From the NCBI RefSeq assembly GCF_037975245.1, contig NC_092583.1:4125264-4189263 (forward strand): a DNA stretch of 64,000 nt, written 5' to 3'. The notes under the pieces were generated by a model, which worked only from the letters and a program-made list of their open reading frames with translations, ran no database searches and had not been told where the DNA came from. This document shows, in pieces, positions 34,751-45,781 of this stretch. Made by a program: the position numbers and the translations under genes. This stretch comes from Apostichopus japonicus (Eukaryota; Echinodermata; Holothuroidea; Aspidochirotida; Stichopodidae). Positions within the stretch are counted from its first letter, which is position 1; every line of letters begins with the position of its first letter.

Positions 34751-36926
34751 TAATAATTTAGAAGGTGATCCTTAAGCCCTTTTCTAAAGGAGAAGATACT
34801 ATTTATAGCTTTTTTTATTGTTATTTAGTGTATTCCAAAGTTTATAAAAACTGTTTATAAAAACAAATCGATGGGCAATATCATTGCAAGAAAGATTTGT
34901 GCAAAAATCGTGAGATGTCCTTGTGTAATTAAAATGGAATTTGTTGTAATAATTGAATCAACTATTACACTAAACCGGTAAAGGCCCCTTTATAGTCTTG
35001 AACATGAAAACAGCCACCTGTAATGTGTAAATATCAAAAATATTAAGAATCCTTTGAGTCAAGAAATGGGATTTCGTTGGTGCACGATAATCATAATTAG
35101 CCAAATACGAACGGCTATTTTTTTGTAAAATATTTAAGCGATTCAAGTATAAGAGTAAGTGATCCCCCATATAATATTACAATAGGATAGATACGAATAA
35201 ATACGTGAATCATACAAGGATTTAATGATATTAGATGGGACGAAATAGCTGATTTTATACAATATAACAATTACTTTTGAAATTTTAGAACATAGAACAT
35301 CAATATGGTGTTTCCAGGTTAGGTTGGAGTCGATATAAATGCCAAGGAATTTGGCTCTATTAACTAGGACAATTTTATTTCAATCAATGTGAATAACTCA
35401 ACAGAGCCAAGTTTAAATCATGAAAAATCATGAATTCAAATTGGTTTCAGAAATATTTAATGATAATTTGTTGGTTTTGAACCATAATGAAACCATTTTC
35501 AGCTCAGTATTTACTATATGTGCCCCGGATATGAGGTCCTTATGTTTATAAAGGATACTAGTGTCGTCTGCGAATAAGATAAATGAGAGTACAGCCTGAT
35601 GAGCAGTTACACAAATCATTTAAGTAAACAAGAAATAGCAGAGGTCCAAGAATGGAGCCTTTGGGTACACCAAAATTGATATTTCGAAAACAAAAACAAC
35701 TGTTATTTATACGCACTGTTTGTTTTCTATCTGACAAGTAACTATGAAACCAATAAAACGCAAGTCCCCGAATGCCATAATGGTTCAGTTTACTTAGCAA
35801 AATTCTGCGATCCACAGTGTCAAATGCTTTGGATAGATCTAAAAAAAAATATCAATACTAATTTCTTTATCATTAAAACCATCTGTGATATACTTCACAA
35901 TGTTGCTCACTGCCATGGAGGTGGAAAATGTTTTTGCGGAAGCCAAACTGGTTGGACGAGAGTATACTATATTCTTATTCAGGAAACTTATTAACCTGGC
36001 ATAGATGATACGTTCTAGGATTTTTGAGGGAGCTGATAAGATGGCTATAGATAGGAAAGGTAGTTGGAGAGGACAGACTGGGCTAAATCTAGCTTCTTTC
36101 ATTCTAATTGGGACTATACCGGAAGAAAAAGAAAGATTGCAAATATGTTGGTATTAATAAATTTGGGCAGGCAGCTTGAAGTATTTTAATAGAGATACCG
36201 TCCGTTTCTGATGAGGAACCTTTGTTTTAGTTGACTTATTATATTGGTTACTTCGTAGCAGTTGGTTGGAGAAACAAACATTGAATCGGGAACAGGATTG
36301 AGTAATTACTCAGGAAACTGGAGAAAGAGGCATCTACATGGGTAATTCGATTAGCTAACTTAGTACCAATATCAGAGAAATAGTTATTGAAACACACAGC
36401 AACTTCCATATCATCGGTAATTTTATCTCCTTCTTTGATTATTTTAAAATCATCTCTGCCAGACTCTTTGCTTCTCCCTATAATTGCATTTATTACTTTC
36501 CAAGTTTCTTTCAGATTGTGTCTATTTTCAGCAAACAGTTCTGCATAGTATGACTTTTTACATTGTCGAATTACATTAGTTAGTTTGTTTCTATAACTTG
36601 TAAATTTTCAGTTTATTGATATAGGTGTACGATTTAGCAGAAAACGTTGATAAAGATTTTTTCTTTGTAGAGATAGACTTTAGAATCCCTGAGGTGATCC
36701 AAGGATTGTAAGTATACTCCTGTTTCATGGTCTTAAGATTCTGAAGTGGGCTATATTTTTGATCAAATAACGTATTAATAACATCGATGAAATAGTTGCA
36801 AGCATCATTCACACCAGAAATGGTAAAAGTTGATGCCAGCTGTGCTCCTCAATAAAAGTGTTAAAGTTTGCTTTACAAGTATTTCTTTTAAAAGGGTAAC
36901 ATGAGCCATCATTTTGAGCACGCTTA

Positions 36927-37037
36927 TATGGCAAGCCATATGTGCAATAATTCAATAATCTGAGTTTATCGCCGTTTAACTCTGTTTTTTCGATCGATAC
37001 TCGGTTTATCGAATTATTGCACACGTGTCTTGCCATA
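36927..37037. mobile_element. 111-bp MITE inserted in the LINE
   Basis: Both ends begin TATGGCAAG and share GTGCAATAATTC further in, giving inverted repeats of about 34 bp with some mismatches. CACGCTTA and CACGCTTC lie just outside the two ends, a possible 7- to 8-bp duplication. The phrase TATGGCAAGCCATATG also occurs at 15309. Confidence 0.65.
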
Positions 37038-37771
37038 CACGCTTCTAGTGAGTCCTTACTCAGCTAAATATTGGAAAATGATCATTAATATCTGACACAA
37101 GACTCTCTGACATGGTAAGAAAAGAAATATCATTAACAGATAATATGTTGTTAATTAAAGTAGCGCTAGAATCTGTAATTCTGGTAGGTGTGGTGATTAA
37201 AGGAATGAAAGAGTTGGAAAGCATAACATAAAAAAATGTAGACATATTACTGTTAGAATGATACTTTACAAGATCAATATTGATTTCTTTTTTTGGACTA
37301 CGGTTAAGAATATTCACCAAGGCTGATATTTTTCAACAAATATCACTAGTTGACTGTCGGGTGGTCTTTAGATCACACCAATGGTAACATTACTGTTTAG
37401 GTTTGTAGTTTCTATGAATAAAAACTCAAACAAACTTGGGCTGGTTACTTAAATCATTTCTTTCCTCGAAGTAAATATGATTGAGGACGTGGAAGCCTAC
37501 ACCTACGCCCCGTTTATGCGTTCTATTGGCATGCACAAACTTATTAGTTCGACACACTTAACATACTAACAGGGGTATTGTTATGAAGCCAGGTTTCAGC
37601 AATAGCAACACCGGGTGAGGCACAGTCTAATGAACTAGAATTTAAGTGAGATACATCATCGTTGTTTTTTTCCCATACTAGCTTCGAGCATTTATGTGCA
37701 TGATAGATAATGGCGAGTTGCTCTGGTTTAATGTTTCGAGAAGAGAGGAGTCACCAAAGTATGAACAGGCC

Positions 37772-38159
37772 GTGTTACCACCGGATACTCATAGCTATAG
37801 TTCAGTCACTACTGTTCATGTTCCACAACCGTGCATCAGTGACTACATGCGCTGTGTTCGCAGCACGGTAACCTGGTTACAGTAGGCACAGTAATTACTG
37901 GAAAGCTGTTACACGTTGAACTACGAGTCCGACAGGTGAAAATTTGCAGTAATTAAAAAAACAAAAAAATCATTTTTAATTTTTTTTTAAATTTAAAAAT
38001 TAATTTGTAAATTTGCAGTAAGAAAAAACTTGCAGTAATTACTTTGCCAACTGTAACACGTTTTACCGTGTTACGAACACAGCGCAGTAGTTACTGATGC
38101 ACGGTTGTGGAACATGAACAGTAGTTACTGTACTAGCTATGGGTATTGGCTGGTGTTAC
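37772..38159. mobile_element. Foldback element with about 95-bp inverted repeats
   Basis: The left arm (about 37772-37872) and right arm (about 38062-38159) share in inverse the blocks ACTACTGTTCATGTTCCACA, ACCGTGCATCAGT and GCGCTGTGTTCG, ending in GGTAAC-type motifs. The roughly 190-bp spacer is A/T-rich and itself repeats AATTTGCAGTAA. No coding capacity. The frame at 37694-37885 runs through the left arm and is an artefact. Confidence 0.75.
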
Positions 38160-38164
38160 ACTCA

Positions 38165-38800
38165 GCATAATGATGGTCAGGATTTATGGAGTTGTCGATT
38201 AAATTACCAATGAAGAGATCATTGAGCCTATATGTTTCAGAAACGAAGCTGCTTAATTGAAGACATTAGAAGGAAGAGATAAACAATTAAACAAATAAAC
38301 AACAATACAAATAAACAATTAAGCAACAATATATACAGGATATATAAGAACTAGAAAAATGGGAATGTAGTGAGTGGTCGAAATTTCGTAGCACTAGGCT
38401 CTCGTGTCTGGCGTTCCTTCCTGTTGCGATTCGCGAAGACGTACCTGGGGATCAACTCGTTCGCACAGTGTTGGTTCAATGTAAAGTTTGCCATTGATAA
38501 AGAGCTGGCCCCTGGGAGCAATGTTTGCACCATTAGAGATAACCTGTTGACCCTTTGATGCTCAGAGGGTGAAAACTGATAAGAACCTTTAATTGAGTGT
38601 GTTTAAAGCAAGACTATTCGACTTATCGAAGCAGATTTCATTTCCAGAATGTCTGTATGTTTTATTGAAGACTTATAGACCCCCTTCACAAAACTAAACT
38701 GAACTGAACTCGACCAAACTATGTTCACCAAAAGAAACTCATAGCATTGGAGAATTTACAGATTAACTGTAGCTTTAATTTTGGAGTAATCATATGTAGA
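38165..38800. other. Anonymous sequence with a LINE-tail-like motif
   Basis: AAACTGAACTGAACTCG near 38694 resembles the (TGAAC)n tail at 58390-58412. No gene recognised. Confidence 0.35.
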
Positions 38801-38809
38801 ATGTTTCAG

Positions 38810-39010
38810 ACTTTGACATGTGTTGACCTCATGTGACCTTCGACCTCTACCAATTTCAATAGGGTTCTTGCATTCACCAACCTGGATCGACATAATAAGT
38901 ATGAAGTTCATGAAAGATTTGCATATTGAGTAATCGGTTTACAAGATATTCATACATTGACTTAAAATGTTGAACGCAAATGACCTTTGACCTCCACCAA
39001 TGGAGTATTT
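38810..39010. repeat. Dispersed repeat with AGGTCAAAGGTCA motif (inverse)
   Basis: TGACCTTTGACCT at 38981-38993 is an exact DR1 on the minus strand. A degenerate copy, TGACCTTCGACCT, lies near 38838. The surrounding text (ATAATAAGTATGAAGTTCAT) resembles TTAGTATGAAGTTGTGACA near 16032, so both belong to one family. Confidence 0.55.
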
Positions 39011-39045
39011 GTTCTTTGCATATACGTAGTAAATATGGTGTAGAT

Positions 39046-39442
39046 CAGGGTTGTCCAACCTTTTGCAGAGGAGGGCCACATGGAATGATTATGATGAAGG
39101 AGGGGGCCGCATGAACCCTACGCTCGATTTTTCGATTTTTCGCCCGAAGCCCAAGGCAACAGAATGTGAGCACTGCGCGCGGAGCTCACTGATTTATTTT
39201 CCTTCCTGATAAAACAAATGAATAAAGTCCAGCCGCCCCCCCTCCGCTGAGAGTGTCACAAAAACTGACCTGCATGCAGTTTTTCGGACCCAGAAGGTTC
39301 GAATAATTGATTATATATAGCTTCAAATTGTTATCAATAAATCTGCTCTCAAATTTCGCACCGTAGAGCATCTCTGGCGGGCCGGACGCAACCCTGCGGC
39401 GGGCCGGACTGTGGCCCGCGGGCCGTAGGTTGGACAACCCTG
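39046..39442. mobile_element. hAT MITE, 397 bp, 8-bp TSD GTGTAGAT
   Basis: The ends are exact 16-bp inverted repeats, CAGGGTTGTCCAACCT and AGGTTGGACAACCCTG. GTGTAGAT is duplicated exactly on both sides (39038-39045 and 39443-39450). The interior is GC-rich with GGGCCGGACGCAACC and GGCCCGCGGGCC near the right end. Non-coding. It differs from the CAGTGGCG family, so it is a second hAT lineage. The insertion is inside a longer dispersed repeat. Confidence 0.9.
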
Positions 39443-39454
39443 GTGTAGATCATT

Positions 39455-39755
39455 CAAGAACCGTCAACCAGTATCATGTGTATTGGCTCATTCGAAGGGA
39501 CTTAATATTTCCTTCATTTGAATTAATTCTGTCACTATCACATGGTTACAATTTCGTTGTAGGGGGACTAGGGAGCATAGGCGTACCCGGCGGGGGTTTA
39601 TGGAGGAAAATCGCCCCCTCTCCCACCCCCACCCCCCGAGTTCAGGGGACCCAAAATTCGGGTAACAGTTGTTGTTGCCTCGGGAAAAAGAATGAAATTC
39701 AATTTAAAAATACAACAAACAATATATTTCGAAGGTTTCAATACACAGTCGTTTG
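39455..39755. other. Anonymous sequence with a lone terminus-like motif
   Basis: CATAGGCGTACCCGGCGGGG near 39577 followed by C-runs (39610-39640) looks like one end of a hAT-like element. No partner was found. Confidence 0.4.
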
Positions 39756-39757
39756 CA

Positions 39758-39910
39758 CAGTTTCTTCCATTTTTGCACGAATTGTTCCCAATTCTTCCCA
39801 AATCGTTCTCAATACTAGCAGGCATCGTTTCCCGATTTTTACCCGAATCGTTCCCGATTCTCGTACAAATCGTTCCCGGTTCTTGCTCAAATCGTCAACG
39901 ACTCTTGCCT
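39758..39910. repeat. Degenerate minisatellite of about 24 bp
   Basis: Units close to CCGATTCTTACCCGAATCGTT repeat about six times with drift. The translated frames (repeated FARIVPDS-like peptides) are products of the repeat, not genes. Confidence 0.65.
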
Positions 39911-39914
39911 GAAT

Positions 39915-41090
39915 ATTCGACACATAATGGAAACGAAAAAAAAAGAAAAGAAAAAAAGAAGATTGTCAGCCTTTTTATATCCCAGAATTTCAGTGGACAA
40001 AATTTGTTGAAAAAAATTCGGGCAGCTTCGGGACACTTACTTTTCGACCGTAATCTTTTCTTCAAACAACATTGCTTAAAAGGCCCTCCAGACTACCCAT
40101 GTTATCATATACTTAGTTAGTCTCCTTCGTGGGTAAAAGACACAAAAACATTTCCATTAACATTAATGAGAGCAGCCACACACATGTGGGTATATTAGTA
40201 ATTAGAAATAAAATTTTTCGGAAACTATCTTTTCCGAATGTGGAACACCCCTTGCAAACAATGGAGTACTAAGCGGGTGGAGGGCGGTTTGCCCCGGGTA
40301 CCATTCAGGGGGCGCCATACCACAGCAGAAAAAAAAGCATTTTTTAAATAAAATCATGCTCGCAACCGGCATCAGCATGTTTTCCATGCGACTCGTGTAG
40401 TAAGTTTCGAAAATTCGGGCAAAAACTATTACATATGGACAATCAGTTGACATTGTCAGTGTTGTCCGAGATGTAGTATTCTAACAGTAAGGGTCTGCTC
40501 TGACTCGGTATATAGGCTAAGATTAGAAGTCATTGTGATCGCAGGTTTCTACTAAACCGTAAGTGTTTCAAGGGTGACGACATGCCAACAAAATAAAAAA
40601 ACGTCCCAAAACGAATGAGAAACGTTGAAGTAGAAAACTTTCGACGGTTACTTGCGCTAAACCGTTCGTGAATTGCAATCTTAAGCGGCGCTTGGGACAA
40701 TATAGAGCGAGAAACACAAAATTTCGGACTCAGTTAACTGTGGTGAAGGCGTTGTTTGAAGCCTCAATCATTCGATTGTTTGGCAAATGTGACGTGTATA
40801 CGTGTCCACGTGTAGGCTCGTTATTCAGAGGACACTGGTTTCGAATACCATTCTAGCAATTATATTATTTCTTCTTTTCGATTGCTTTATGTTTGATCAT
40901 TTTCACAGTAAGTTATGGACGATACCTACTGAGTAGGTCCCTTTCGTGTAGGATAATCTTAATTTTTTTCGGGCTCGCGCTGCACACTTTATTGCTTCTT
41001 CCTGAGATGTTAACGATTTCTCTGTAAAGAATAACGGAGACTGGAAGAGGCTGCATATAAGTTGGACGGACATTATCCACAAAAAGTATA
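39915..41090. other. Region 3' of the SLC35G1-like gene
   Basis: An A/G-rich simple stretch lies at 39932-39960. On the minus strand AATAAA at 40988-40993 lies about 105 bp past the stop of the gene at 41097 and is a good polyadenylation-signal candidate. GGAGGGCGGTTTGCCCCGGG near 40280 suggests a repeat remnant. No other gene. Confidence 0.4.
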
Positions 41091-41096
41091 TCAATT

Positions 41097-42173
41097 CTAC
41101 ACCCGAGTCTCTCTTAACCCGATTATAACATGATAGTTATCACAGTTTTTCGTGGAACTGGTCTTTTCAGTTTTTTCTTCAAGTTGCGCATCATCTTTAC
41201 GAATGACCTCTGCAGAGTTCATCCTTCCTTCATAAATTCTTTTGACAGATATGCCAACCGAGGAACCCACAATTAGAGCAATTCCAAAAATGCTCCATAT
41301 GTTTGCAGTGGTATCGAGTACCATTATATCTATGAAAAATACAATCCATACTTCACTGACGGTTATCACTGTTACAACTGCAATGCTTTCAGTTACCAAC
41401 GCACATGTAAACGTCACCATCAACATGAAAGTTGTGAAACCGAAGGAAACAATTAATAATCTATTTATCACACAATCTGGTAGATTCCATTCTTGCTTTA
41501 TGGTCACTGGTATCGCACCAAAAACAACCAGAAAAGCTGCGTAAAAGTTTACCGACTTCATTGGATGGGTGTTTTGTTGACCTAGAGAACGAAGAGCCAC
41601 GGCTATGAATCCAGATGCAACGCTCGAATAAAGAACGCATAAACCTGGTAAAAGCTTGGTAGATTTCCCAGAACCGTCGGAACCGAATAAGAATGATGGC
41701 CTCATGATTAAAATCACACCAGTAATTGTCGAGACCACCATCAGAGCTTCTATCCATCCAAATTTTTCTTTCAGCAAGAGTCTCCCAAAGACAACACTAA
41801 AAGCAATATATCCGTACAATATGGCTGCCGCGTCTCCGGGTGGCATATTCTGCACAGCGTAGTATTGGCCGAATATGGAGGTGACACTTAATATGCCATA
41901 CACAGTGCAAACCTTGAACTCTTCGCGGGAACTTGATTTGATCGGAATTTTCTTGTAGATTAGAAAAGTCAAGGAAAGTACATATGAGAAGACGCCTCTG
42001 ATGAAAGTTAGCTGAGTGGAATGGACTGATCCATGTAGAATGGAAACAATAACCGTTACAAACGCACTCATACATGATGTAGCAACTGCTAAAAATATGC
42101 CCCTGTTGTTATAAATAACTCTCGCAACTGTGTCCAGACATCTTATAAACCCCCTGCGCTGGTTCATTCTCAC
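41097..42173 (-). CDS. SLC35G1-like EamA-domain transporter, 358 aa
   Basis: An intact single-exon member of the SLC35G (EamA, drug/metabolite transporter) family. Hydrophobic segments fall at about residues 23-46, 54-73, 88-106, 113-132, 140-157, 174-193, 206-224, 238-259, 264-284 and 291-309. Family motifs: NNRGIFLAVATS at helix 1, LTFIRG at 55-60, YYAVQNMPPGDAAAI at 104-118, VFGRLLLKE at 128-136, IMRPSFLFG at 156-164 and SEVWIVFFIDIMVLDT at 273-288. Both tails are short and polar. The first ATG in frame is used; a second ATG two codons later would also serve. Role by family: probable membrane transporter of unknown substrate. A polyadenylation-signal candidate lies about 105 bp downstream. 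Confidence 0.9.
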   Translation of the reverse strand: MRMNQRRGFIRCLDTVARVIYNNRGIFLAVATSCMSAFVTVIVSILHGSVHSTQLTFIRGVFSYVLSLTFLIYKKIPIKSSSREEFKVCTVYGILSVTSIFGQYYAVQNMPPGDAAAILYGYIAFSVVFGRLLLKEKFGWIEALMVVSTITGVILIMRPSFLFGSDGSGKSTKLLPGLCVLYSSVASGFIAVALRSLGQQNTHPMKSVNFYAAFLVVFGAIPVTIKQEWNLPDCVINRLLIVSFGFTTFMLMVTFTCALVTESIAVVTVITVSEVWIVFFIDIMVLDTTANIWSIFGIALIVGSSVGISVKRIYEGRMNSAEVIRKDDAQLEEKTEKTSSTKNCDNYHVIIGLRETRV

Positions 42174-42179
42174 TGATCC

Positions 42180-42820
42180 TTCAAGTAAATTTGAAGATCA
42201 AAAATGGTGCCACTACGATGACGTAACTCACTGACGTCTGTCAGTAATCATATTCTTATTTTCGCGGTTGGGTTTGTTTGTTGCTGTTGTTGCTGTGGCT
42301 GTTGTTGTTGTTGCTGTTGTTGTTGCTGTTGCTGCTGTTTTGCTTTCTTTATAAACTGCAATTTTTTGTGGGTTTTGACGGTTCTCCATATACTTCATGT
42401 AAAAGCAGCATCTAGGAGAGATATGCAAAAGATTGACATTACCGTATTGAAAGGGCTATTTCATATGTGATAATCGACGTGAATGAGGCTATTCGTAACT
42501 AATTTGTCACAATTCACGTACAACCTGCAGATCGCAGATGCGATTCAGGTGGACGGTGGTTTCCCAACCATTGATGGAAACGCTACCCCCCCCCCCCGCT
42601 ACAATGCCTTCTCCCTGACTCTTCAACACCCACCCACCCACCCCCCTCAAACAAGGCCCTTTTTTCTATGTCAAACGGCCATCCAACACGGTTGGTTGTA
42701 ACTTGGACAACGGTTCACAAATCAAATCACTGATAAGGCTGGTCAACATAGTTTAGCAGAGACTCATAGTTGAGAAACATCGAGAAACATTATGTATCTT
42801 ACAAATATTACACAGTGATA
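42180..42820. other. Upstream region with CTG/TTG trinucleotide repeat
   Basis: A (GTT/GCT)n-rich stretch lies at about 42278-42342, about 110 bp upstream of the gene at 41097-42173. A C-run lies near 42587-42598 and an ACCC-rich stretch near 42630-42645. No gene seen. Confidence 0.5.
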
Positions 42821-42830
42821 CTTGTTGATT

Positions 42831-43010
42831 GTGCGCGTATGCCAGGTCCATTTTTAAGAAGTTCATAATGGGTTGGGGGCCCGGAGGGACCGTTATGCCA
42901 GTATCTTAAGCGGAGAGCCACCATCACTTTGCGAGTAGCGTAACAAGGAAACGTTTTGCTAATAAAAATTGTCTGCCAGATTGCCGGAAATGGCACTTCT
43001 TATGCCTTGT
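42831..43010 (+). repeat. Partial hAT-like element with core copy
   Basis: A terminus-like GTGCGCGTATGCCAGG is followed by the core, which starts TATCTTAAGCGGAGAGCCAC at about 42902 and ends near GGAAATGGCACTTCTTATGC. No matching right end or duplication was found. Confidence 0.55.
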
Positions 43011-43389
43011 AACTTGCAACTTAAACATTCTTTATTTTGAGATGTTCATATTCATGTTTTCCAGATTTACTCTGCCACAAATAGGTTAATAAAAAATTGT
43101 ATTCGGTAAAATCACTTTGAGGGAAAGGATATGACTTTGAGTTAATTTATGTCTCTGCTTTATTCATTGTTGTCACAGGTAATTGCAGATATACAAGCAA
43201 GTTAGGCAATTACGATGGTAAACGTAGCCTATTTGTGCTGAAGGGAAACCATATGAGGAATTCAGCTGTAAAGCAATTGTTTGGTTTGTGTTATCATTAT
43301 GTGTTCTACATGCCAAAATGGGACCTACTGGGGCCAAATGAGCTGAGTGGAGGCCCTTTTAGAGGACAAGGGGGCAGTCCCCCTGTAAC

Positions 43390-44365
43390 AGGAAATTTCT
43401 CCCCCTGAAAATTTTCCCCCCGGGGGGAATTTTTCCTAGGATAAATTCCCCCCACCCTGAAAATTTACCCCCCCCCACCATAAGCATGATCAATTTTCCT
43501 GCCAGCACCTGCAAGTCTTTAGCTTGCAATGAATTTCATAATATTCCTATATTCCAATAGGCGATATCTCAAATTCAGTGTATGATGAGATGGTTGATCG
43601 CTTGTTCATGGCAATTAAACGCTAGGAATATATCCTTCACATATTCGCAACCTTTTTTTAGTGGCCAGCGGACAGTTAGTTGCAATAAAATTGTGATGAC
43701 CAGGGCATTTGGGTCCACTCTATATACCCAACATTCCCACAGCATATCAATCAGGACTATCTGTGTAACAGTATGTATAATTGGCTTCAGTGCAGCAATC
43801 CCTTTGATGTTCACCCTCATAAGCCATGAATTAAGATAATCCCATTGAGCTTCACCACAGCTCATAATCAATAAGTCAACCCCTTCCCAATAAACATTGA
43901 ATCCTCCTGTGGAACCATCATACCAACACAATGTAATAGTTTCAATTTACAATGATTATACTTGACTACATCAGTAACATCAGAGCATCAGAGCTAGTCC
44001 CATTCCATTCATGGCACTGCATTCATGGCCTAACCCTAACCCAAGACATTTCCTCTGAATATCCTTATTGCAGGAATGATATATTCCAAGTTCATGCCCA
44101 AAAAATGTTAAAATCTCCTTATTATAGTTCCATGATGAGATATCCTTGATAGGTGTACAAAAATATAATTAACTAGAATTACATGAAGGTGGGGGGGGGG
44201 AATTTTTCCAGGTTGGGGGGAATATTTCCTAGGAATAATGCCCACCCGGGGGGGGGGGGAATATTTCCTAGGAAATCTCCACCCGGGGGGAAAATTTCCT
44301 AGGAAATATTCCCCCCGGGGGTGAATATTTTCAGGGGGGAAAAAATCCTGTCACACCCCTACTAA
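43390..44365. mobile_element. G/C-rich foldback element of about 1 kb
   Basis: The left arm at about 43390-43475 contains ACAGGAAATTTCTCCCCCTG, then AAAATTTTCCCCCCGGGGGG and AATTTTTCCTAGGA. The right arm (about 44185-44365) is the inverse of this with extra copies of the CCCGGGGGGAATATTTCC unit. The inverted repeats are at least 55 bp. The interior has a 118-codon open frame on the minus strand (43575-43931) that matches nothing I know. Exact ends are not fixed. Confidence 0.7.
43575..43931 (-). CDS. Unrecognised 118-codon open frame inside the foldback
   Basis: The frame is ATG to stop without interruption and lies wholly between the inverted repeats. The product has several hydrophobic stretches (AALKPIIHTVTQIVLIDMLW at about residues 46-65 and ALVITILLQLTV at 76-87) and five Cys. 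There is no domain I recognise and no match to known transposases. It could be a chance frame. Confidence 0.15.
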   Translation of the reverse strand: MCWYDGSTGGFNVYWEGVDLLIMSCGEAQWDYLNSWLMRVNIKGIAALKPIIHTVTQIVLIDMLWECWVYRVDPNALVITILLQLTVRWPLKKGCEYVKDIFLAFNCHEQAINHLIIH

Positions 44366-44369
44366 GTAT

Positions 44370-44606
44370 GTTAAAATATACATGGTATTTATATATATTC
44401 ACAATGTCTAAATATTCTTAGTTAAACATTGAGGCACTGATATAGGGGCTTACAATGAAACTGAAGGGCCTACGTAAAGCACATCGACGTAATAAATATA
44501 TTTATGAACCGTAGCTTCACATTAGACTGCTACACTAACTTCACCCATGCAGGTTAAATCGTAGGAGCTCTCTACATTTATTGGTATTCTAACAAAACTC
44601 GTCAAA

Positions 44607-44639
<33 letters not shown>

Positions 44640-45780
44640 CTGAAATCAGAGGAAATTATATAAATATTTCGCTAAAACTAATTGAGATAGCGCATACTGT
44701 CCAGGCGTTCACGTTACCTAAGACCTACTTTCATTTAGAGGCACCTTTTCCCACGCCACCCCCTCCCCTTCCCGGAAGGCTACGTTCCTGAGATAGCTTG
44801 ATGACACACATGTTAACATGATGTTAACAAAATGTTTAAAAGACAACATCAAATGACAATTGTACTGAATGCATAAACAACAATTAACTTGAACGTTTTA
44901 TTCAGTTAATGCATGCTGCGGGTGATATTTAGTAATGTTGCGAGATAATGCAACCGTGTCAACATTATCTAATACTGAAAAACACCACTGTTAGTGAAAA
45001 ATGGTGGATACTCACAGTTTTCGAGCTCTTAGAAACAACTTTACATCACATTTTTTGGACACACAATGACAGCCTCAATTCTACAATGATATCACGATAG
45101 CCTCTACCGAACCAAAGCTTTTCCTACCAGTTGTTTACGGGCCGAGTTGTTCGCTAAGACTACCAGCTCTTTGATTTTCTCTGTTTGTTACTAGGCTAAC
45201 TCATTGAACAACGGGTGAGCTCAGGGACTCATATCATGTTACAATGGGGTTTATTCCACAACGAACCAAAATTCAGAGGATCGACCACAAGCAATTTTCC
45301 TAGGGCAAAGGTTGGATGTTATTATACCTACATTATGTACATGTATGTGTATGTTACAAAGGTCGAACTATATATATATATATATAGACGCCAACCAACC
45401 AACTATATATATATATATATATGTGTGTAGAGGCCTATGTATACAGACAAGAACGTGGTTCATGGAACACGGAAATGAGCTTCAAACGTTATAACGTTAC
45501 TTCAGATAATTTCCAGCGTGGCTTCAAATTATTGACCACAGCTCTAAGCTGCCCAGCAAATAACTAATATTTGATGTGCTGGGAAATAATGTCATATGAT
45601 TTGAAATATCTGTGATACTGGGTGTATTTATTGTTATTTTACGATATACTGTCATTCGAGTAACGATAGTGAAGTGCGACATTTAACTTTCTCTCCGTAC
45701 TGTTGTTGATTTTTTATTTAAGGTGACGATTAAACAGTTGAAAGTGGTGGAGCTATTCTATTAATGAAAATTATCTGTAC
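44370..45780. other. Anonymous sequence with short (TA)n tracts
   Basis: TA tracts occur at about 44608-44638, 45370-45386 and 45402-45422. A terminus-like CCGGAAGGCTACGTTCCTG near 44772-44790 may be a lone hAT-type end. No gene recognised. Confidence 0.4.
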
Positions 45781-45781
45781 G

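Larger units (their letters stand above)
34450..37320 (-). mobile_element. Degenerate CR1/jockey-group LINE, 5'-truncated
   Basis: Minus-strand frames in order. First, the C-terminal part of an endonuclease domain (37320-37060): NIDLVKYHSNSN, TTPTRITDSSATLINNIL and NDHFPIF, where SDHxPI is usual. Next the linker with YRNKLTN and KETWKVINAIIGR (about 36600-36440). Then reverse transcriptase fragments with KILERIIYARL (36060-35990), [19 protein letters not shown] (about 35670-35615) and the FADDT catalytic motif (about 35580). Last, the C-terminal LQKNSRSYLANYDYRAPTKS (35120 region). Many frameshifts and stops make it dead. The 3' UTR includes a 44-bp tandem repeat. Two small inverted-repeat elements sit in or beside it (36927 and 37772). 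Confidence 0.85.
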
